A DNA stretch of 64,000 bases from Firmicutes bacterium UBA6806 (GCA_002452745.1 DKFC01000053.1:1-64000); one strand, 5' to 3'. Shown: positions 25,668 through 33,915, counted from the stretch's first letter. Notes: generated by a model not told the origin, from the letters alone. A program made the numbers and translations.

Positions 25668-26162
25668 ATGAAACAGGCTGTTAAAATTCGCGAATATTTA
25701 AAACCGGGAGACTTGGGGTATCTAATTTATCTACACGCCAAACTCTATTATGACGAGTGCCAATACGACTTGGAATTTGAAGGATATGTCTGTAAGACTT
25801 TCCATGAATTTGTTGAAAGACACTCCGAAGCGCTTGATCGGTTTTTCATCGCTGAATCAGATGGTAAAATCGTGGGAAACGTTGCAATTTTAGGGCATTC
25901 AGCGGAAGAAGCTCAATTGCGTTGGTTCTTGATTGCCCCCTCTTTTAGAGGCACTGGCCTTGGACGTAAACTCTTTGAACATGCCATGAGATTTTGCAGA
26001 GAAAAGGGCTTTAAAAACGTCTGGCTCTTGACCACTTCCGATCAGAAAAAGGCGTCGTCTATGTATGAACGAGAGGGGTTTAAAGTTGTCTCTGAGACGC
26101 CCGTGGATATGTGGGGTAGGACGCTAACTGAAAAGAAGTATGTACTCACGCTTACTCACTAA
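25668..26162 (+). CDS. GNAT-family N-acetyltransferase
   Basis: A 164-residue acetyltransferase. The acetyl-CoA pyrophosphate-binding motif A is visible as RGTGLGRKLFEHAMRF, preceded by the beta-4 strand WFLIAPSF, and motif B near MYEREGFKVV. The substrate is unknown; similar C-terminal domains occur fused to MarR regulators. Monocistronic, with its own promoter and a bidirectional terminator. Confidence 0.9.
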   Translation: MKQAVKIREYLKPGDLGYLIYLHAKLYYDECQYDLEFEGYVCKTFHEFVERHSEALDRFFIAESDGKIVGNVAILGHSAEEAQLRWFLIAPSFRGTGLGRKLFEHAMRFCREKGFKNVWLLTTSDQKKASSMYEREGFKVVSETPVDMWGRTLTEKKYVLTLTH

Positions 26163-26171
26163 CCGCATCAA

Positions 26172-26224
26172 AAGAGCCATGATCGGTCTGAAACAATCAT
26201 CAGACAGGCCATGGCTCTTCTTTT
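26172..26224. terminator. Bidirectional terminator between GNAT and methyltransferase genes
   Basis: Stem AAGAGCCATG (26172-26181) with CATGGCTCTT (26210-26219), extended by GGTCTG and CAGAC inside. CTTTTATG follows on the plus strand and TTTTGATG on the minus strand. It serves two convergent genes. Confidence 0.8.
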
Positions 26225-26254
26225 ATGATTTATTGCTTTTGCAAGTTCGCTGAG

Positions 26255-26827
26255 CTACTCAGCAGATTTTTGTGCCACAACAACATAAAAATTATCGCCC
26301 AGTTCGAGGGAATCCCTAAGCCCCATTTGAGCAGTTCTGCAAAGTTCCTGAACAAACCGTTCATCCAGTCGATGCTGAACAGGAGGCCCCATTGGCGTTT
26401 CCCTCTTGTGAAATTCAACAATGCCAAGTGTGCCACCGGGTTTTAACACTCGATTGATTTCTTTTAACATCGCCCTTTTGTCAGAGAGTTCGTGAAGAAC
26501 GGTTACTAAAAGCACCATATCACACTGACCCTCCTCCAGTGGCAACGTGTCTGAATCCACTTTCACGATTTTCAGAGCCTCCATTTGAAGCGCCTCTTTT
26601 TTACGCTCCATCACCTGAATCATTTCATCGGAAATCTCCAGTGCAAAGACCTCTGTGCCGCTTATTTCCGCCGCTGGCACTGAGAAGATGCCTGTTCCAG
26701 CACCGATATCACAGAGGGTCATCCCCTCTTTAAACCCCAGTTTTTTTAGAGTTTGAACGGGGTTCAATTCATTTACCCTCACTTGGTTCTCCAATCTATG
26801 TGCCCTTTCATTATCTGTATCATGCAT
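26255..26827 (-). CDS. Class I SAM-dependent methyltransferase
   Basis: A 190-residue methyltransferase of the Methyltransf_11/25 type. Motif I is CDIGAGTGIFSVP, the acidic end of beta-2 is VFALEIS, and the later motif LKPGGTLGIVEF is typical. The substrate is not evident. GAGGAG lies 10 bases upstream of the ATG. It stands alone, convergent to the GNAT gene. Confidence 0.88.
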   Translation of the reverse strand: MHDTDNERAHRLENQVRVNELNPVQTLKKLGFKEGMTLCDIGAGTGIFSVPAAEISGTEVFALEISDEMIQVMERKKEALQMEALKIVKVDSDTLPLEEGQCDMVLLVTVLHELSDKRAMLKEINRVLKPGGTLGIVEFHKRETPMGPPVQHRLDERFVQELCRTAQMGLRDSLELGDNFYVVVAQKSAE

Positions 26828-26929
26828 TTTGGCTCATCTCCTCTTTCTCAACAAATAACTTTCAACTGTTTTCTTCTATTATATCACAGGTTTTTCCTCG
26901 AGGCTCACTTATGGATTTTATTAAAACAA

Positions 26930-26970
26930 CGCCTCCCTAGCAATGCCCTTAAAGAGCTTGCTGGGAGGCG
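26930..26970 (-). terminator. Terminator of sodA
   Basis: A 13-bp stem with one bulged T (26930-26943 with 26958-26970), CGCCTCCC pairing with GGGAGGCG at the base. Read on the minus strand it is followed by TTGTTTTAAT. It is 71 bases past the sodA stop. Confidence 0.8.
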
Positions 26971-27041
26971 TCATTTAATTATTTGGAGTGCTATTTAAAA
27001 TGGTCTAATTGGTCAATGAATAGATGAAGTTTTATTCGCTC

Positions 27042-27647
27042 CTACTTGCAATACGTTTCAAATCGCTTATTGACTTCATCCCAGTTGATGACATTCCAGA
27101 ATGCCTTGATGTAATCAGGTCTTTTATTTTGATATTTCAAATAGTAGGCATGTTCCCAAACATCCAATCCAATGAGAACTTCGTTGCCATCACTGAGTGG
27201 AGAATCCTGATTGGCTGTCGAGATAATTTCCAGTTTTCCGTTTTTCACAATGAGCCATGCCCAACCTGATCCAAATCGCTTGGCAGCCGCCGATGAAAAT
27301 GCTTCTTTAAAAGCGTCAAATGAGCCAAAGGCATCATCAATTGCCTTCTTTAAATCACCTTTTGGTTCTCCACCGCCATTTGGCGAAAGCAATGTCCAAA
27401 ATACAGCATGATTGTAAAATCCGCCGCCGTTGTTTCTCACTGCCTGTCTAATATCTTCTGGAATCGAATCTAAATCTTTTAGAATCGCTTCAATAGGCTT
27501 GTCAATTCCCTTGCCCTCTAAAGCGTTGTTTAAGTTGTTTGTATAACCAGCATGATGCTTTGTATGATGTATTTCCATGGTCTCTTTATCAAAATGAGGC
27601 TCTAAAGCATCGTATGCATAGGGTAATTCCGGTAATTGAAATTTCAT
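27042..27647 (-). CDS. sodA: Superoxide dismutase, Mn-type (Fe/Mn family)
   Basis: A 201-residue cytoplasmic enzyme that disproportionates superoxide. Metal ligands are visible: His27, the His in FYNHAVFW (about 82), and Asp and His in DVWEHAYYLKYQNKRPDY. The outer-sphere Gln sits in the motif STANQDSPL, as in Mn-dependent forms, rather than at the Fe-type position. AAGGAGG precedes the ATG. Just upstream at 27675-27689 is a Fur-like box, also found ahead of the neighbouring flavo-diiron gene, so the two may share an iron- or peroxide-responsive repressor. Confidence 0.95.
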   Translation of the reverse strand: MKFQLPELPYAYDALEPHFDKETMEIHHTKHHAGYTNNLNNALEGKGIDKPIEAILKDLDSIPEDIRQAVRNNGGGFYNHAVFWTLLSPNGGGEPKGDLKKAIDDAFGSFDAFKEAFSSAAAKRFGSGWAWLIVKNGKLEIISTANQDSPLSDGNEVLIGLDVWEHAYYLKYQNKRPDYIKAFWNVINWDEVNKRFETYCK

Positions 27648-27674
27648 TAGTAAAACCTCCTTGTATGTTTTAAA

Positions 27675-27689
27675 TGAGAATTATTATCA
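27675..27689. promoter_or_regulatory. Fur-family (7-1-7) box upstream of sodA
   Basis: TGAGAATTATTATCA matches the Fur consensus TGATAATnATTATCA at all but one position. PerR boxes (TTATAATnATTATAA) are close relatives, so Fur, PerR or Zur cannot be separated from sequence alone. Confidence 0.65.
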
Positions 27690-27722
27690 TTTGTCATTTA
27701 AATCATATCAATTTAGTCGGAA

Positions 27723-28961
27723 TTAGTCAATAGTTTTTTCTGTAAATAATCTGTCAATTTCTTTTATCATTTTTATGACGGATTTCTCAATTATATCGAG
27801 TTCTTCTTCACTGGGTTTTCCCTTAAACTCCACACTAGGTAGAAATTGCCAGTTTATTTGATGTCTGTCGCAGATGGCTTCAAGTTCTCTTTCAGCCCCA
27901 CCGCTCCATCCATATGAACCCGTTCTAAATGCGATTCTATCCTGAATCTTCTTTTTTCCAATTTCATCTAAAACAGCTGCCATTGGGGGAAACATTTTGT
28001 TCTCATACGTGGGCATGGCCAAGATAACACCTGTCGCAGTCAGCACAGACGCCAGAACTGTTCCCCACGAAGTTTCTGGAACTTGATGCACCTTAAAGAC
28101 CACATTTGATTTCTCGACGGTTTCTATAATTCTCTTCACAGCCAATTGAGTCATTCCATACATCGACCCCCAAATTAAAACCACCTCTCTCCTAGCAGGC
28201 GTTGACGCATATGATGCATACTGTCTATAGTCCTCTATGATCTTCTCGGGGTCTTTTCTCCAGACAATTCCATGTCCAGGTGCTATGATTTTTATGGGCA
28301 GCTTTTCACACTTTTCAATAGCCCTTTTGACAAATGGTGAAAAGGTGGCAATAATGTTGGCATAATAACGAACGGCTTCTCGTTCATAAAAAACCCGTTT
28401 ATCTGGCGAAAGCGCTTCATCATAGCCTTCTCCTTCGACGAGTCCAAACGAGCCAAAGGCATCACAGGTGAATAGTGCTCCCGATTGTTCATCAAATGTC
28501 ACCATTGCATCCGGCCAGTGAACATTTGGAATACAGTAAAATATAAGGCGTCTACCACCGCCAAGATCCACCACATCATCATCTCTGACTGTTCTAATTC
28601 GGCCTATCTCTCCATAAAACGCCTTCAGTAGATTTTCTGCCGCCTTTGTGCAAATAATTTCCACATCTGGTTTCAATGCCTTGATTTCATCTATCCATCC
28701 CGAATGGTCTGGCTCAATATGATTGATGATGACATAATCCAGCTTTTCAAAATCAACTTCCATTTCATCTAACATTTTAAAAAAGGTCTCAGGGACTCCG
28801 TCCCATCCACAAAATCCGTCAATAATCGCAGTTTTTTCACCTCTTACGACATATGAATTAAGTGCAACGCCGTGGGGCATTTCCCATATGCCCTCAAATA
28901 AAATGCCTTCCATGTTTGTGGTCAATTTGTAAATCCCGTCTGCTGTTTTACTGATACTCAT
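27723..28961 (-). CDS. fprA: Flavo-diiron protein (FprA-type oxygen/NO reductase)
   Basis: A 412-residue A-type flavoprotein. The metallo-beta-lactamase-like domain (1-250) has diiron ligands in NHIEPDHSG, the His in VHWPDAM, the Asp in TCDAFGSFG and the His in APGHGIVW. The flavodoxin domain (about 255-405) has the FMN loop WGSMYGMTQLA and FRTGSYGWSGGAE. These enzymes reduce O2 to water or NO to N2O with electrons from rubredoxin or similar carriers. No rubredoxin is fused or adjacent. It is upstream of sodA on the same strand, and a Fur-like box lies just before its AAGGAG site, marking an oxidative-defence pair. Confidence 0.94.
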   Translation of the reverse strand: MSISKTADGIYKLTTNMEGILFEGIWEMPHGVALNSYVVRGEKTAIIDGFCGWDGVPETFFKMLDEMEVDFEKLDYVIINHIEPDHSGWIDEIKALKPDVEIICTKAAENLLKAFYGEIGRIRTVRDDDVVDLGGGRRLIFYCIPNVHWPDAMVTFDEQSGALFTCDAFGSFGLVEGEGYDEALSPDKRVFYEREAVRYYANIIATFSPFVKRAIEKCEKLPIKIIAPGHGIVWRKDPEKIIEDYRQYASYASTPARREVVLIWGSMYGMTQLAVKRIIETVEKSNVVFKVHQVPETSWGTVLASVLTATGVILAMPTYENKMFPPMAAVLDEIGKKKIQDRIAFRTGSYGWSGGAERELEAICDRHQINWQFLPSVEFKGKPSEEELDIIEKSVIKMIKEIDRLFTEKTID

Positions 28962-28974
28962 TGGATTCTCCTTT

Positions 28975-28989
28975 TGATAATCATTCTCA
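28975..28989. promoter_or_regulatory. Fur-family (7-1-7) box upstream of the flavo-diiron gene
   Basis: TGATAATCATTCTCA differs from TGATAATnATTATCA at one position. It lies 14 bases before the ATG, next to the ribosome site, and mirrors the box in front of sodA. Confidence 0.65.
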
Positions 28990-29034
28990 TTTAATCGTAT
29001 ACCGATTGAATTTGTTCGTCAAGCGGTATTTCCA

Positions 29035-29095
29035 TTGACATCGTCATGTGTTTGAAATATAATAACACTAATATTTCGTTTCGATATATATCGAA
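29035..29095 (+). promoter_or_regulatory. Promoter and 16-bp palindromic operator of the second PadR operon
   Basis: TTGACA (29035-29040), a 17-base spacer and TATAAT (29058-29063) form a consensus promoter. Downstream, TTCGATATATATCGAA (29080-29095) is a perfect palindrome at about +11 to +26, suited to repression by roadblock. Its half-site resembles TTCGCATATAT of the first PadR operator at 5148. Confidence 0.8.
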
Positions 29096-29146
29096 CAGAT
29101 GTACATGCGTTTGATTTTTATAAATTTAAGTTAGAATGGAGTCATT

Positions 29147-29710
29147 ATGATTGAACTGATTATTTTAGGCATGCTATACGATGAAAGGGAACTCACCAGC
29201 TACGCTCTCAAAAAAATGATGGAACAGAGTACGGATTTTTTTCACAACTCCAGTCTCGGTTCGATTCAACCAGCACTCAAGAAGTTAGAACAAAGAGGAC
29301 TGTTGACTTCAAAAGAATCTATTGAAAGCAATCGGCTAAAAAAATACTACCTTATAACCAAGGAGGGAAAAGCCTATTTCAAACTTAAAATTCGTGAAAA
29401 CTTGGGGTCAGATAAATTAAAATGCTCCCAACTCGTAAAGGTCTTCTTCTTTGATAAGTTCACACCTGAGGAACAACAGGCAAGTCTGGATGAATACATT
29501 AACGATCTACAGCAGACAATTATGCTCCTAAAGTCTATTGAAACTCACAGTGAAGCACACATGCAAGCGCTTGAAAGAACCTTTGACTCTCATCCCAGTG
29601 CCCAATACAAAATGGATACGCTGCAATTTGGACTTGATTATTTTAATTTTGTTTCAAACTGGTTTACAGATTATAAAAGGGAACTCAACAGACGTCACTT
29701 TAAAAAATAA
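29147..29710 (+). CDS. PadR-family regulator with C-terminal helical domain
   Basis: A 187-residue PadR of the longer subfamily (Vir_C_2-type C-terminus). The winged helix covers about 1-80, with the family pattern ELTSYALKKMM, GSIQPALKKLEQRGL and LKKYYLITKEGKAYF. The C-terminal helices form the dimer interface and may bind ligand. It lies directly ahead of the double-flavodoxin gene (24 bases) and under a promoter with a 16-bp palindrome, so autoregulation and control of that gene are likely. Confidence 0.9.
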   Translation: MIELIILGMLYDERELTSYALKKMMEQSTDFFHNSSLGSIQPALKKLEQRGLLTSKESIESNRLKKYYLITKEGKAYFKLKIRENLGSDKLKCSQLVKVFFFDKFTPEEQQASLDEYINDLQQTIMLLKSIETHSEAHMQALERTFDSHPSAQYKMDTLQFGLDYFNFVSNWFTDYKRELNRRHFKK

Positions 29711-29734
29711 GTCAATGCCAACAGGAGGTCAATT

Positions 29735-30982
29735 ATGAGAATTACCATATTCAACCTGCTCACTGAGCATCAAGAAACCACGCTGACGGCCATTCAAGAG
29801 ACCTATCTTAAAGAATACCCCACCGCAACAGTTGGAATCGAGAACATCCCTTTAGACAATCTGAAAGACTGCATCGGTTGTTGGTCTTGCTGGGTTAAAA
29901 CCCCTGGGCTCTGTATTCACAAAGACTCTATGTCCACCACTTACTCATCCCTTGTAAAAAGCGATATCGTGCTGTTTGCCATGTCCACAGCAAAGGGATT
30001 TATATCCGGCCCATGTAAAACCTTTATTGATCGCTTGATTCCACTATTTCATCCATATTTTCGATTGGACAAAGGAGAAATGATGCATGTCAAAAGATAC
30101 GATGAGTATCCTGTCATGGATGTTTATTATGATGATACAACCCTTACAGAAGGTGAATCTGCCATCTTAGAGGACTACTTTTATCGCATGTTTGAACACT
30201 TTCAAATTTCAGGGCATCGCATTTGCTTAAACCAAGAAGAACATCGCCGGATCTTGCTCGCTGACAGGTCTCCCAAGCCCGATATTCATTGGGATACGCT
30301 TCCACCAGAATCTTCATTTGGAAAAGTCATTCTCTACAACGGTTCACCAAGGGGCAAAGGCGGCAACAGCTTAAAAATCATCAACCAACTGGCAGTTGGC
30401 TTGAAAGAAGCCGGTGTCAAAGAGGAAGATATCATCATACGCCATCTGGCAAATCAGGCAAACCACGCACTTTGGGCAAAGGATTTTCACAATCACAGCA
30501 GACACTTTTTCGTCTTTCCTCTCTATGTACATGCCATGCCCGGTATCGTCAAGAAGTTTTTTGACTTGTTAACGCCTGTCAAATCTGATTCAATTCAGAT
30601 GTCCTTCTTCGTACAATCTGGCTTTCCAGAAGGGTTTCAATCTCATTATTTGAGAGCTTGGCTTGCACGGTTTCCGAGGACACTAAACTGCCTCTATGGC
30701 GGCATCTTAATTAAAGGGGGGATGGAAGCCTTACAGGTCAAGCCCGACGAAGCCAATAAAAAACTCTATGCCCAGTTGAATCACTTGGGACAGGGATATG
30801 CAAAAACAGGGCTTATGCAAGCCAGAGAAGTTGCCATTCTCTCCAGTCCAGAACATCTGTCTCTACCAGTTCAGTTGCTCTTTAAATTCGCCTTTAAAAT
30901 TGGCATTGGCAATTTCTACTGGGCTTATCGCCTCAAAAAAAACAACGCCTATGATAGACGTTTTGATAAACCATACATGTGA
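29735..30982 (+). CDS. Two-domain flavodoxin-fold (NADPH-dependent FMN reductase-like) protein
   Basis: A 415-residue protein that appears to contain two flavodoxin-like domains. The first (about 1-190) has a Cys pattern CIGCWSCWVKTPGLC like iron-sulfur flavoproteins and NADPH-FMN reductases. The second (about 205-390) begins with an FMN phosphate loop, VILYNGSPRGKGGNS, and continues with FVFPLYVHAMPGIVKKFFD. Either an electron-transfer or quinone/nitro-reducing role is plausible. The final 40 residues are basic and amphipathic. AGGAGG precedes the ATG. Cotranscribed with padR. Confidence 0.75.
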   Translation: MRITIFNLLTEHQETTLTAIQETYLKEYPTATVGIENIPLDNLKDCIGCWSCWVKTPGLCIHKDSMSTTYSSLVKSDIVLFAMSTAKGFISGPCKTFIDRLIPLFHPYFRLDKGEMMHVKRYDEYPVMDVYYDDTTLTEGESAILEDYFYRMFEHFQISGHRICLNQEEHRRILLADRSPKPDIHWDTLPPESSFGKVILYNGSPRGKGGNSLKIINQLAVGLKEAGVKEEDIIIRHLANQANHALWAKDFHNHSRHFFVFPLYVHAMPGIVKKFFDLLTPVKSDSIQMSFFVQSGFPEGFQSHYLRAWLARFPRTLNCLYGGILIKGGMEALQVKPDEANKKLYAQLNHLGQGYAKTGLMQAREVAILSSPEHLSLPVQLLFKFAFKIGIGNFYWAYRLKKNNAYDRRFDKPYM

Positions 30983-31079
30983 TAAAGGCATATATGTGAT
31001 ACAATAAAGGCGTAACTTGGCGATGCTTCAGCTCAACAATCGCCCACTACTTGCACCCATTTAGACAAGAGGTGATTAC
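30983..31079 (+). promoter_or_regulatory. Short intergenic region with an extended -10 and direct repeats
   Basis: ATGTGATA occurs at 30978 and again within TATATGTGATACAAT, which gives an extended -10 (TGATACAAT, ending near 31004). The -35 box is weak. It should drive the DUF2007-type gene. Confidence 0.4.
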
Positions 31080-31379
31080 ATGGTTATTTTAACGACTCTT
31101 TCTTCTCCCATTGAACTTGAAATGCTCAAAGAGCTCTTCGAAGAAAACGGCATAGATATTGTCGTCAAACATCGAGAAGCAGGTGAATTTCTGACAATTT
31201 ATATGGGAACCTCCACATATGGCATTGATATCTTCGTCAAAGAAGAAGACGAATTGAAGGCAAGAGAGCTCTATGATCTCTATTTTAGCGAAATGCAACC
31301 AATAGATGAAGAAAGCCTTGCCAAAGCCGCCGAAGAAGCAGTGGAGACCAATGACTCAGATTCTGACGAAATTCTATGA
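31080..31379 (+). CDS. DUF2007-like putative signal-transducing protein
   Basis: A 99-residue cytoplasmic protein matching the DUF2007 pattern: an N-terminal strand, then ELEMLKELFEENGIDIVV, a strand pair ending in IDIFVKEEDELKARELYD, and an acidic tail. Members of the family are small, ferredoxin-like folded proteins of unsettled function. GAGGTGATTAC precedes the ATG. Monocistronic, ending at a bidirectional terminator. Confidence 0.8.
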   Translation: MVILTTLSSPIELEMLKELFEENGIDIVVKHREAGEFLTIYMGTSTYGIDIFVKEEDELKARELYDLYFSEMQPIDEESLAKAAEEAVETNDSDSDEIL

Positions 31380-31425
31380 CCAGTGCAAAATAGCTCCAAA
31401 GTAGGGACACACTCATACCAGTAAT

Positions 31426-31460
31426 AAAGCCCATTGCGGATTTCTCTGCAATGGGCTTTT
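31426..31460. terminator. Bidirectional terminator between DUF2007-like and 130-residue genes
   Basis: Stem AAAGCCCATTGC (31426-31437) with GCAATGGGCTTT (31448-31459). TTTT follows on the plus strand and TTTATTAC on the minus strand. Confidence 0.85.
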
Positions 31461-31482
31461 ATCATGCGATAACCATTTAATC

Positions 31483-31875
31483 TTATGCTGTTTTCTTACC
31501 TGTGGATGGTTTGTTTTTTTCCTTTTCCCATCTCAGGTAATCGTCGTACAATCTAATGGCTCTTTTCATCTGCTTGTCTTTGACAGCAGATTTGTCCTTA
31601 AGGATGTTTGACATTTGTAAAAGTTGTACTTCCAAGTATTTTGGATTATTGAATTTCCCCATATTGTCAGTCTTTTTCTTAGACTTGGATGCAGCAATGG
31701 CTTCTTTAAACATCAACAGTAAAAAACTATTTCTCTTTTGTTTTGGAACTTGCTTTGAAGATTGATAAACTTCACTAAAGAGTTTATCCATGTTTTTTCG
31801 CTGATATCGCCCTAAAAAAAACAATGCCACCAGCACAATGAGGACGACGACTAAGCCAATAATAAAATAATTCAT
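31483..31875 (-). CDS. Single-pass membrane protein of unknown function
   Basis: A 130-residue protein with one N-terminal membrane helix (about 3-22) and a Lys-rich, helical cytoplasmic domain ending in KPSTGKKTA. I do not recognise a family. AAAGGAG lies 9 bases before the ATG. It is divergent from fba and convergent to the DUF2007-like gene. Confidence 0.7.
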   Translation of the reverse strand: MNYFIIGLVVVLIVLVALFFLGRYQRKNMDKLFSEVYQSSKQVPKQKRNSFLLLMFKEAIAASKSKKKTDNMGKFNNPKYLEVQLLQMSNILKDKSAVKDKQMKRAIRLYDDYLRWEKEKNKPSTGKKTA

Positions 31876-31972
31876 TCAGTATGCTCCTTTTGATGTTATG
31901 TGTTATAACTTATTTTATTATGAAACCTAAAGAATATCCACTGTTTTTCACAGATTATTCACAAAAAAACCC

Positions 31973-32001
31973 TTCACATCCCAAGTAAAAAACATTATAA
32001 T
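31973..32001 (+). promoter_or_regulatory. Promoter of fba
   Basis: TTCACA (31973-31978), a 17-base spacer and TATAAT (31996-32001). The leader to the ATG is about 90 bases. In it GGGACT (32019-32024) can pair either with AGTCC (32030-32034) or with AGTCCC (32049-32054). Confidence 0.7.
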
Positions 32002-32096
32002 AGTGATTAGAAACCAAAGGGACTTTTTGAGTCCGATAGGATGAATTTAGTCCCGTTAGATAGACAACCATTAATCTAAAATTTTAGGAGGCTTAT

Positions 32097-32960
32097 ATGT
32101 TAGTATCAGCAACTCAAATGTTAAAAGACGCAGTCGCTGGCCAATACGCAGTTGGTCAATTTAATATCAATAACTTAGAGTGGACAAAGGCCATTCTCCT
32201 CACTGCACAGGAAAACAACTCCCCGGTTATCTTGGGTGTTTCCGAAGGCGCAGGTAAATACATGGGCGGTTATAAAACCGTCATGGGTATGGTCAACGGA
32301 ATGATCGAAGAATTAAACATCACTGTCCCCGTGGCAGTTCACTTGGATCACGGCAGCTTTGAAGGCGCAAAAAAATGCATCGAAGCAGGTTTTTCTTCTA
32401 TCATGTTCGATGGATCTCACTATTCTATTGAAGAAAATGTTGAAAAAACCAAAGAAATCATCGCAATTGCAAATGCAAAAGGCATTTCGGTTGAAGCTGA
32501 AGTCGGCTCAATTGGCGGTGAAGAAGATGGTGTCATCGGCGCTGGCGAAAATGCTGATCCGGCAGAATGTAAATTAATTGCTGATTTAGGTGTTGATATG
32601 CTGGCAGCTGGTATCGGCAATATTCATGGTAAGTACCCTGAAAACTGGGCAGGTCTCAATTTTGAAACCCTTGCAAATATCAAGGCTTTAACAGGTGACA
32701 TGCCTCTGGTACTTCACGGCGGCACTGGTATCCCAGCAGATATGATCAAAAAAGCGATTTCACTTGGCGTTGCCAAAATAAATGTCAATACAGAATGTCA
32801 ATGGTCTTTCCAAGCTGCTACTAGAAAGTACATCGAGGCTGGCAAAGACCTCGAAGGCAAGGGATTTGACCCAAGAAAATTACTTGCACCTGGTTATGAA
32901 GCAATTAAGGCCACTGTCAAAGAAAAAATGGAACTCTTTGGCTCAGTCAATAAAGCATAA
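32097..32960 (+). CDS. fba: Fructose-bisphosphate aldolase, class II
   Basis: A 287-residue zinc-dependent aldolase that interconverts fructose-1,6-bisphosphate with dihydroxyacetone phosphate and glyceraldehyde-3-phosphate in glycolysis and gluconeogenesis. Zinc ligands and active-site motifs are present: VHLDHGSFEG, VEAEVGSIGGEEDG, GNIHGKYP and LHGGTGIP. Length is typical of FbaA/GatY-type enzymes. AGGAGG precedes the ATG. Single gene with its own promoter and a tetraloop terminator. Confidence 0.96.
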   Translation: MLVSATQMLKDAVAGQYAVGQFNINNLEWTKAILLTAQENNSPVILGVSEGAGKYMGGYKTVMGMVNGMIEELNITVPVAVHLDHGSFEGAKKCIEAGFSSIMFDGSHYSIEENVEKTKEIIAIANAKGISVEAEVGSIGGEEDGVIGAGENADPAECKLIADLGVDMLAAGIGNIHGKYPENWAGLNFETLANIKALTGDMPLVLHGGTGIPADMIKKAISLGVAKINVNTECQWSFQAATRKYIEAGKDLEGKGFDPRKLLAPGYEAIKATVKEKMELFGSVNKA

Positions 32961-32978
32961 CCTCATAAAAACACATTT

Positions 32979-33016
32979 GCCCATCAATGCTTCGGCGTTG
33001 ATGGGCTCTTATATTT
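32979..33016 (+). terminator. fba terminator with UUCG tetraloop
   Basis: A 12-bp stem (32979-32990 with 32995-33006, one G-U pair) closed by the very stable loop TTCG and followed by TCTTATATTT. Confidence 0.85.
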
Positions 33017-33068
33017 CGCCTTCCTTTGTGTTACAATGTTGTTGTATGATGGCAAAAGGAGTCCTTAA

Positions 33069-33176
33069 ATGACCAAACAATATTTATATGTAAAAATTTA
33101 TCAAGATATCACTGAAAAAATTGAGAACGACCTTTTAAAACCGGGAGAAAAGCTCCCCACAGAGGCATTTATATGA
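33069..33176 (+). pseudogene. Truncated GntR-family regulator N-terminus (35 residues), coupled to the next gene
   Basis: AAAGGAG at 7 bases spacing precedes an ATG at 33069 that encodes 35 residues, among them YQDITEKIENDLLKPGEKLP and then TEAFI before a TGA. This is the first helix and turn of a GntR winged helix, where the motif PGEKLPTE is diagnostic, cut off before the recognition helix. The TGA overlaps the ATG of the YkgJ-type gene (ATGA). Either the rest of the regulator was deleted and the downstream gene joined, or the head persists as a leader peptide that couples translation. The well-kept ribosome site favours continued translation. Confidence 0.7.
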
Positions 33177-33859
33177 AGACGATTACATCTCTTGACGAAA
33201 TTTCAGACGGCAAACTCTATGATATAGACAACTTTGTCTTGGCAGACTCAGATGGCTGTCAAGGCTGTAATGCCTGTTGCCACGATGTTGGCGACTTGGT
33301 TTCTCTGACGCCCTATGATGTCTACCAGATTTTACTTCACACTGGACTGGGCTTTGACGCACTTATAGGCGATAAAGTGGCACTCAAAAAAGAGGGCAAA
33401 CTAAATCTGCCCTACCTTAATATGAACAGTACAACGGGAAACTGTGCATTTCTAAGTAAACCTCGTCATAAGGGCGAAGGAGGGCGATGCACCATCCATA
33501 CACATCGCCCTGATATTTGTAGACTCTTTCCCCTTGGCAGAGCATACTTTGATGATGGATTCAAATACTTCTTGCAAGTTGATGCCTGTGTTAAACCCAC
33601 CCTCCAGTCAGTAAAAATCGAAACTTGGCTGGGCATTTCAGATTATGCTGACTACAAATGGTTTTTATTCGAGTGGTACAAGCTCCTAAAAGCATTGACT
33701 TTTAGAGTGAAATTCATCTACGATGACGCAGAACTGACAGCACTCAATACCTATCTCATCGACACGCTTTTTAAAATCACCCCTGATTCAGAAAGAACAT
33801 TCTTTCAGCAGTTCGGCGATTTACTTCAAGACTCAAAAAAACAGATGGGTATCCTATAA
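33173..33859 (+). CDS. YkgJ-family cysteine-cluster protein
   Basis: A 228-residue protein with the CxxCxxCC cluster (CQGCNACCHDVG, about residues 29-37) and further cysteines in NCAFL, GRCTIHTHRPDICRLFPLG and DACVKP. These define the YkgJ/zinc- or iron-chelating family (formerly UPF0153), thought to bind a metal or Fe-S cluster; the biochemical role is unknown. The C-terminal 80 residues are helical. It has no ribosome site of its own, and its start overlaps the stop of the truncated GntR reading frame, so it relies on coupling. Confidence 0.85.
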   Translation: MKTITSLDEISDGKLYDIDNFVLADSDGCQGCNACCHDVGDLVSLTPYDVYQILLHTGLGFDALIGDKVALKKEGKLNLPYLNMNSTTGNCAFLSKPRHKGEGGRCTIHTHRPDICRLFPLGRAYFDDGFKYFLQVDACVKPTLQSVKIETWLGISDYADYKWFLFEWYKLLKALTFRVKFIYDDAELTALNTYLIDTLFKITPDSERTFFQQFGDLLQDSKKQMGIL

Positions 33860-33915
33860 GACCTTAAGCACCAGATATCAGTTTCTGTAAGGCTTGATAG
33901 ATTGTACTCACAATA

